Source: Ophiostoma sp. CBS 140.51
Lineage: Eukaryota; Ascomycota; Sordariomycetes; Ophiostomatales; Ophiostomataceae
Assembly (NCBI GenBank): GCA_029298735.1
Contig: JANSLP010000004.1
Coordinates: 186,001 to 250,000 of the forward strand
Length of the DNA: 64,000 nucleotides
Direction of reading: 5' to 3'
Shown here: in pieces, positions 60,101 through 64,000 of the stretch
How the letters are laid out: each line of letters opens with the position of its first letter
Numbering within the stretch: the first letter of the stretch is position 1
Made by a program: the position numbers and the translations under genes
The notes under the pieces: generated by a model
Told to the model about the DNA's origin: nothing
Database searches by the model: none
Seen by the model: only the letters and a program-made list of their open reading frames with translations

Positions 60101-62111
60101 CCGAGCCAGACCGTTGAATCATACAACACAGATTAATATGTTCTTGCAACATGCACAGCAATGGTGGTTTCTATCATGGCATCATAGCAGCCAAGACTTC
60201 CGTGCATCGTATGCGGCCGTCCATTCTGTCCGCTGCTCTCAAGTTGGGAATGACGGTAGGCCGTAAATGGGTTGCAGGAAGAAAAGGTGTGCTTGATATA
60301 TGGGCTGCGTGAATCCGTCAAGGTCGGAATGTCCGTTGGGTCCAGTGAATATCATGGCGTTGCCAAGCCTGGGTCCGTACTGTACACTTCCGAGCGTTGG
60401 TTTTGATTGTATATCCGGATATCTGATGGTCGGAAGTCCACCTTCAAAATACGACGAAGTTGGCGTGCAAGATACTTGTAAGTGAGAGCTCTTGTCCTTG
60501 TACCCGGCGGATGTTAAATGAAGTCACCTGTTAACTCTACCTTGTCGTGTATGAACGGGTTTCATTTTCAATTTTGGAGAAGACCACGGGTATTTATTAT
60601 GTGTCGACCTTTGTCGTCCCTCTCCATCTGTCGTGTCTTCTGTCAAGACAAATCGGCAGTCACTCTTCTGTCATGCCGGGTCGTGTCTTTCACAGTGAGC
60701 CTAGCACCAATTCAGGAAGCCCGGTTGCGAAATCGCTGCGTTGCTGACGTCCCTAAAAAACTGAGAACCAAAGCTCCACCAAATCCATCGGATGGCTGCC
60801 GGTTCGGACCCGATAGCGCATGCCAAGGACAAAACCCAACCGCCAAGACGATATTGGGATGTTGGCAGGATGCTTGTTTTTATTTCGGAGTGACACGGTG
60901 ATTTTCCGTTGTATGTTTCTGTCCTTTTTATTCTTGTTTTAAAAGAAATAGATGTATATGAAAGATTTAAAGAAATATGTAAATAGGATTTTTAATGAGA
61001 ACAATGAACAGAGTTTTTTTTTTTTTTTAGATGCTCGGTTCTTGGCGGGAACGCGGATGTGGATTGTCGGTTCCGGGGCGGTGCATCTCTTTTCTTTCTA
61101 GTTTCTAGGTCTTTTTTGCCACGAATTAGTCTCAAACTCTTACATTTATATCATCATTTTACATGCCATACAATCCGGAGCTCGCGTTTCGATGCCAACT
61201 TGTCACGTCTTTTCTTGTCACGTATACCCTCCCTCGTTAATCTCTCAATATCCCAACCTTGCTGCAACTGTTTACGCTAAGCATGCTCTTCTTGATCCTT
61301 CGACCGGTAGTGCTCGTGTACGACAGACGTTCGTCGTTCATTTTTCTGTGTGAAGATACCCCTGGTCCTTGCGTCGTTCGTCCTACCGTACATATTCCCT
61401 CTTATGTAGATGAGCCCTGCAGCATGGTGATTACTGTTTGTGCTGCATGAAAAGTGCATCAAGCTGTGGTAGCACAATGTATATTGTATTGTTGTGTTTT
61501 TTGCTGTTTCTTTCCCCCTCTTTTTCACGTACGTCGTACTCTCATCCGTATATGGATACCGTGGAACAAACGGTCGGATTGCATGCAATTGCACTTACAC
61601 CTGCAGAATTACTTCTGCATGTGCGGCGTGATGCACCTTTCCATAATGTGGCTTCTCTGCTTAGATGTTGCTTCTTTTGCGGCTTCTATTTTCTTTTTCC
61701 TGTTCTTTTTTGTCCTTCATCTATTTTATCTTCTCATCCAATTCAATGCAGTCCAATGTAGTCCAATACACTCCAATTGTTATCCACTCGCGCCTTTCTC
61801 ATCCAACACCGGTTCTTATCCCTCTCGTCGGAACCTTGATCCAAGTGCTTATCATTGTTCCTGTTCCTGGATTTTTGTTTCTAGTTTTCGTTCCCGTCCG
61901 CCCTTTCTTGATGTCGCGACTTCTACCAATACACGTCGATATTCAATGTATATGTCCAATAGACCATAGACCATAGACCCAGTAACACGCCAGGGATCGT
62001 CCCAAAATGGCAAACCAGAATTCCAGCAGAGTGCTGTCCGGCGGTTTTCCAGTGTCTCTCGCCGTGTCTAAGTCGTTGAACCTTGTGTCTCCAGCATAAA
62101 CCCTCCCCTGT

Positions 62112-62329
62112 GCACATCATTCGATCAGACCTGGACCCAGTAGCACATCACCCAGCTCACAAAAAAAGAGAGACGTGCACATCGGTCGCGGCACATCACG
62201 GCACATTAGTGCGTGGCACATCCTCCTGGCGCGCCTTTTGCGACCTCTTGGGAGAGAGAGGAGAAAAAAGGTGGAGAGTGCCTATCTTTTGCTTGATCCA
62301 TGCTAGCTCCAAAATTCCCGAAGCACATC
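62112..62329. promoter_or_regulatory. GCACATC heptamer cluster
   Basis: Six exact copies (starts 62112, 62143, 62177, 62191, 62216, 62323) and one GCACATT (62201), all in one orientation within 218 bp. A given heptamer is expected about once per 16 kb per strand by chance. The function is unknown. It could be a protein-binding array or a decayed repeat. Confidence 0.45.
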
Positions 62330-63282
62330 ATTGTTGATCATGTTGAAATTGTCCATCACAAGCCAGACACAAAACACACAGCTCTGAGCATCTTTCCCCG
62401 TTGGTTGGCCCGTAACGTCATTGGCCCAAATCATTGGACGGGACATCCTTGTCTTGCCGATTAGGTTTTTTGGGTGAGAGGGGAAAGATGGAGCGCAAGG
62501 ACCAAAATGAGGCGGAGGCGGAGACTCGATATCGGGAGATCGCAGGAGAAGCGTAAAGATAGCGGGCGGAAGAAGAAAGCAAGAAAGATAAAGAAGGAAA
62601 CATCATGTGTAAGTCAGCAATAGACTCAGTCGTCACAGACGCCAATATATACGGACAGAAGGGATGAAATGAAACGAAATAATTGAAAGTCTGCAAGAGG
62701 CGCCTAGGGAGAGAATTGGGTTGAGCCAGCAACAGAGAGGAATGGGTCGAAGAATAAGAGAAGACACAGAAGAAAAATATACACTGAAAGAAGCAAAAGA
62801 AGCAATCAAGCAACAAAGTCCATTAAGACGTAGGGCCATCGGCGCATTTTCTACTCTTTGGAAAGGCTGCAGGACGCGGAGAGACACTCAAGACAAACGA
62901 GAAATACAAGACACACTTCAGTCAAGACAACTTCCAGCTCCCTCAGACACACAGGCCGGCCACTGGCGGGCCTTTGGCGCACTTTTCTTCACGGCGCCCT
63001 TGGTCGGCTCTCGGGATGTCTGATGTGCACAGAAGAGGAAAGAGGGGAAAAGAAAAGAGAGACAGACATGAAGAACACCTCGACGCGTTTGAGACTCTGG
63101 TGTCCACGCCGCCAGGAGATTCAGTAGCGTCGAGAATCAAGTCGGTTCATACCTCACTCGAACAACCAAGACATCTTTACACGACTAGAACGCGAGAAGC
63201 CACGTAACAGAACACGGTCTGCTTGACACGATCGAGGCCGCCACGGTAGGGCAGGGCATAACAGCACTTAAAGCTGGACCCA

Positions 63283-63302
63283 AGGCAGGGCAGGGCAGGG
63301 CA
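63283..63302. repeat. GGGCA microsatellite
   Basis: About four 5-bp units in the gene-free right end. Confidence 0.85.
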
Positions 63303-64000
63303 AGACATGACCATCACTGGGCCATGCCACCAGATCGCTTGGTAAAGCGAAGAACTGGAGAAGAACAGGAGCAGAATATGAAGAATTAGCAGAGAACGCG
63401 TGAGAGTTGCTTGAAGAAAGGGACGACTTCTTCATCTCATGCTGTCTCCCTGCGCAAAACAAAAAGACACGAGGGAGACGGGCCTCGACTCAGCAGCAGT
63501 AGTAGCAGTGTCTGGATGCATCGAGTGCCGAGAAGTAGAAAACAGAAAGTAGAAAGTGTTGTAGTAGTGGGCCAGGCACAGGGCGGCGAGATGCGAGGCT
63601 AACAGTTTGTAAAGTGCTCGCAGAAGACTGACATACTTCATACGAGTAGAGGACGACACGATCGAGAGTCCAGAGTCGAGAGCCGACAGTCGAGAGGGTG
63701 GGCAGGGCGAGTGGAGTCTTGATGAGGATCGTTTGCCCGGCCACCCCTTGAGCGCGAAACATACGACATGCTCCGCGAAGCAGCGAGCAGCAAACAGACA
63801 CCCGGAGGTTTTCGTTGCACGTCCTTTTGTCTTTTCTTCCGTGTGTCTCTTCTCACTACTGCAGGCTCTTTCTGTCTCTTGCTCTCGTTCCTGACCCTGA
63901 TCCTGTTCTGTTCCTGAGTCTTGGCCTGCCTGACCCACCTCTCTGCATCTCGCTTCCCGCTTCTGCGAGAGGGCGAGACAAAAAGACCAATGCAGCGGTC

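Larger units (their letters stand above)
57186..64000. other. 6.8-kb region without supported gene
   Basis: The first part (to about 58.2 kb, and partly to 59.5 kb) is pyrimidine-rich on the minus strand and fits the RXT3 leader and promoter. The remainder has mixed composition with a GCACATC heptamer cluster (62112-62329), a GGGCA microsatellite (63283-63302) and a 16-nt T run near 61013-61028. Frames such as 58271-59032 and 63432-63938 (both minus) lack protein-like composition. Any gene continuing past the right edge is not visible. Confidence 0.5.

Noticed and set aside
63432..63938. 168-aa minus frame at the right end
   Set aside because: Low-complexity composition and overlap with two other open frames; no family recognised.
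1..64000. Transposons, CRISPR arrays, rRNA genes, telomeric repeats, viral sequence
   Set aside because: No transposase, reverse transcriptase or capsid-like frame, no regularly spaced repeats, no rRNA-like or 5S-like sequence and no telomere repeats were seen on either strand.

Overview
The window is nuclear DNA from a filamentous ascomycete (Pezizomycotina, most likely a Sordariomycete; not resolved further). The coding exons are GC-rich. Introns are short to medium (49-573 bp) with GTRNGT-type donors and CTAAC or CTGAC branch sites. Several proteins belong to fungal or fungal-type families: RXT3, a BET bromodomain protein, a CLN3/Btn1 protein, an alkaline ceramidase and an Utp12-domain nucleolar protein. 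Genes fill well under half of the sequence. I support eleven protein genes, one weaker small ORF and one intron-containing tRNA. Exon ends were placed by eye from splice sites and checked for reading phase.

Layout. 1-6270 has no convincing gene. It holds a dense cluster of GATA motifs (1199-2219) and then a pyrimidine-rich leader. 6271-11828 (+) encodes a 1781-aa, mostly disordered fungal protein. It converges on a nucleolar Utp12-domain protein (12365-13810, -), which is divergent from a BDF1-type double-bromodomain/ET protein (16893-20702, +). After 5 kb of intergenic DNA comes a type II membrane protein with a degenerate SGNH-hydrolase look (25733-27945, +), then an FHA-domain protein kinase with an altered DFG motif (30551-32490, +). 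An 11-kb gene-poor stretch follows.

Right half. A tiny three-exon gene (43367-43793, +) has a first coding exon that is just the start codon and encodes a 65-aa protein with three CxxC pairs. Next are a 117-aa hypothetical ORF (44670-45023, -), a single-pass membrane protein (45719-46663, +) whose frame stays open with coding-like composition beyond its UAG, battenin/CLN3 (47092-48594, -), alkaline ceramidase (50045-51077, +), tRNA-Leu(CAA) with a 38-nt intron (51409-51527, -), the succinate dehydrogenase assembly factor SDHAF4/Sdh8 (51791-52342, +), and the Rpd3L subunit RXT3 (52789-57185, -). The last 6.8 kb has no gene I can support, but holds a cluster of GCACATC heptamers.

How the genes relate. 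This is not a biosynthetic cluster or a mobile island. It is a normal chromosomal segment with housekeeping genes for chromatin (BDF1, RXT3), ribosome assembly, mitochondria (SDHAF4) and vacuole/sphingolipid biology (CLN3 divergent from ceramidase), mixed with lineage-specific genes. I found no transposon ORFs, CRISPR array, rRNA gene or viral sequence. The most unusual items are the start-codon-only exon gene, the UAG-extended frame, the DFN kinase and the two regulatory-looking motif clusters.
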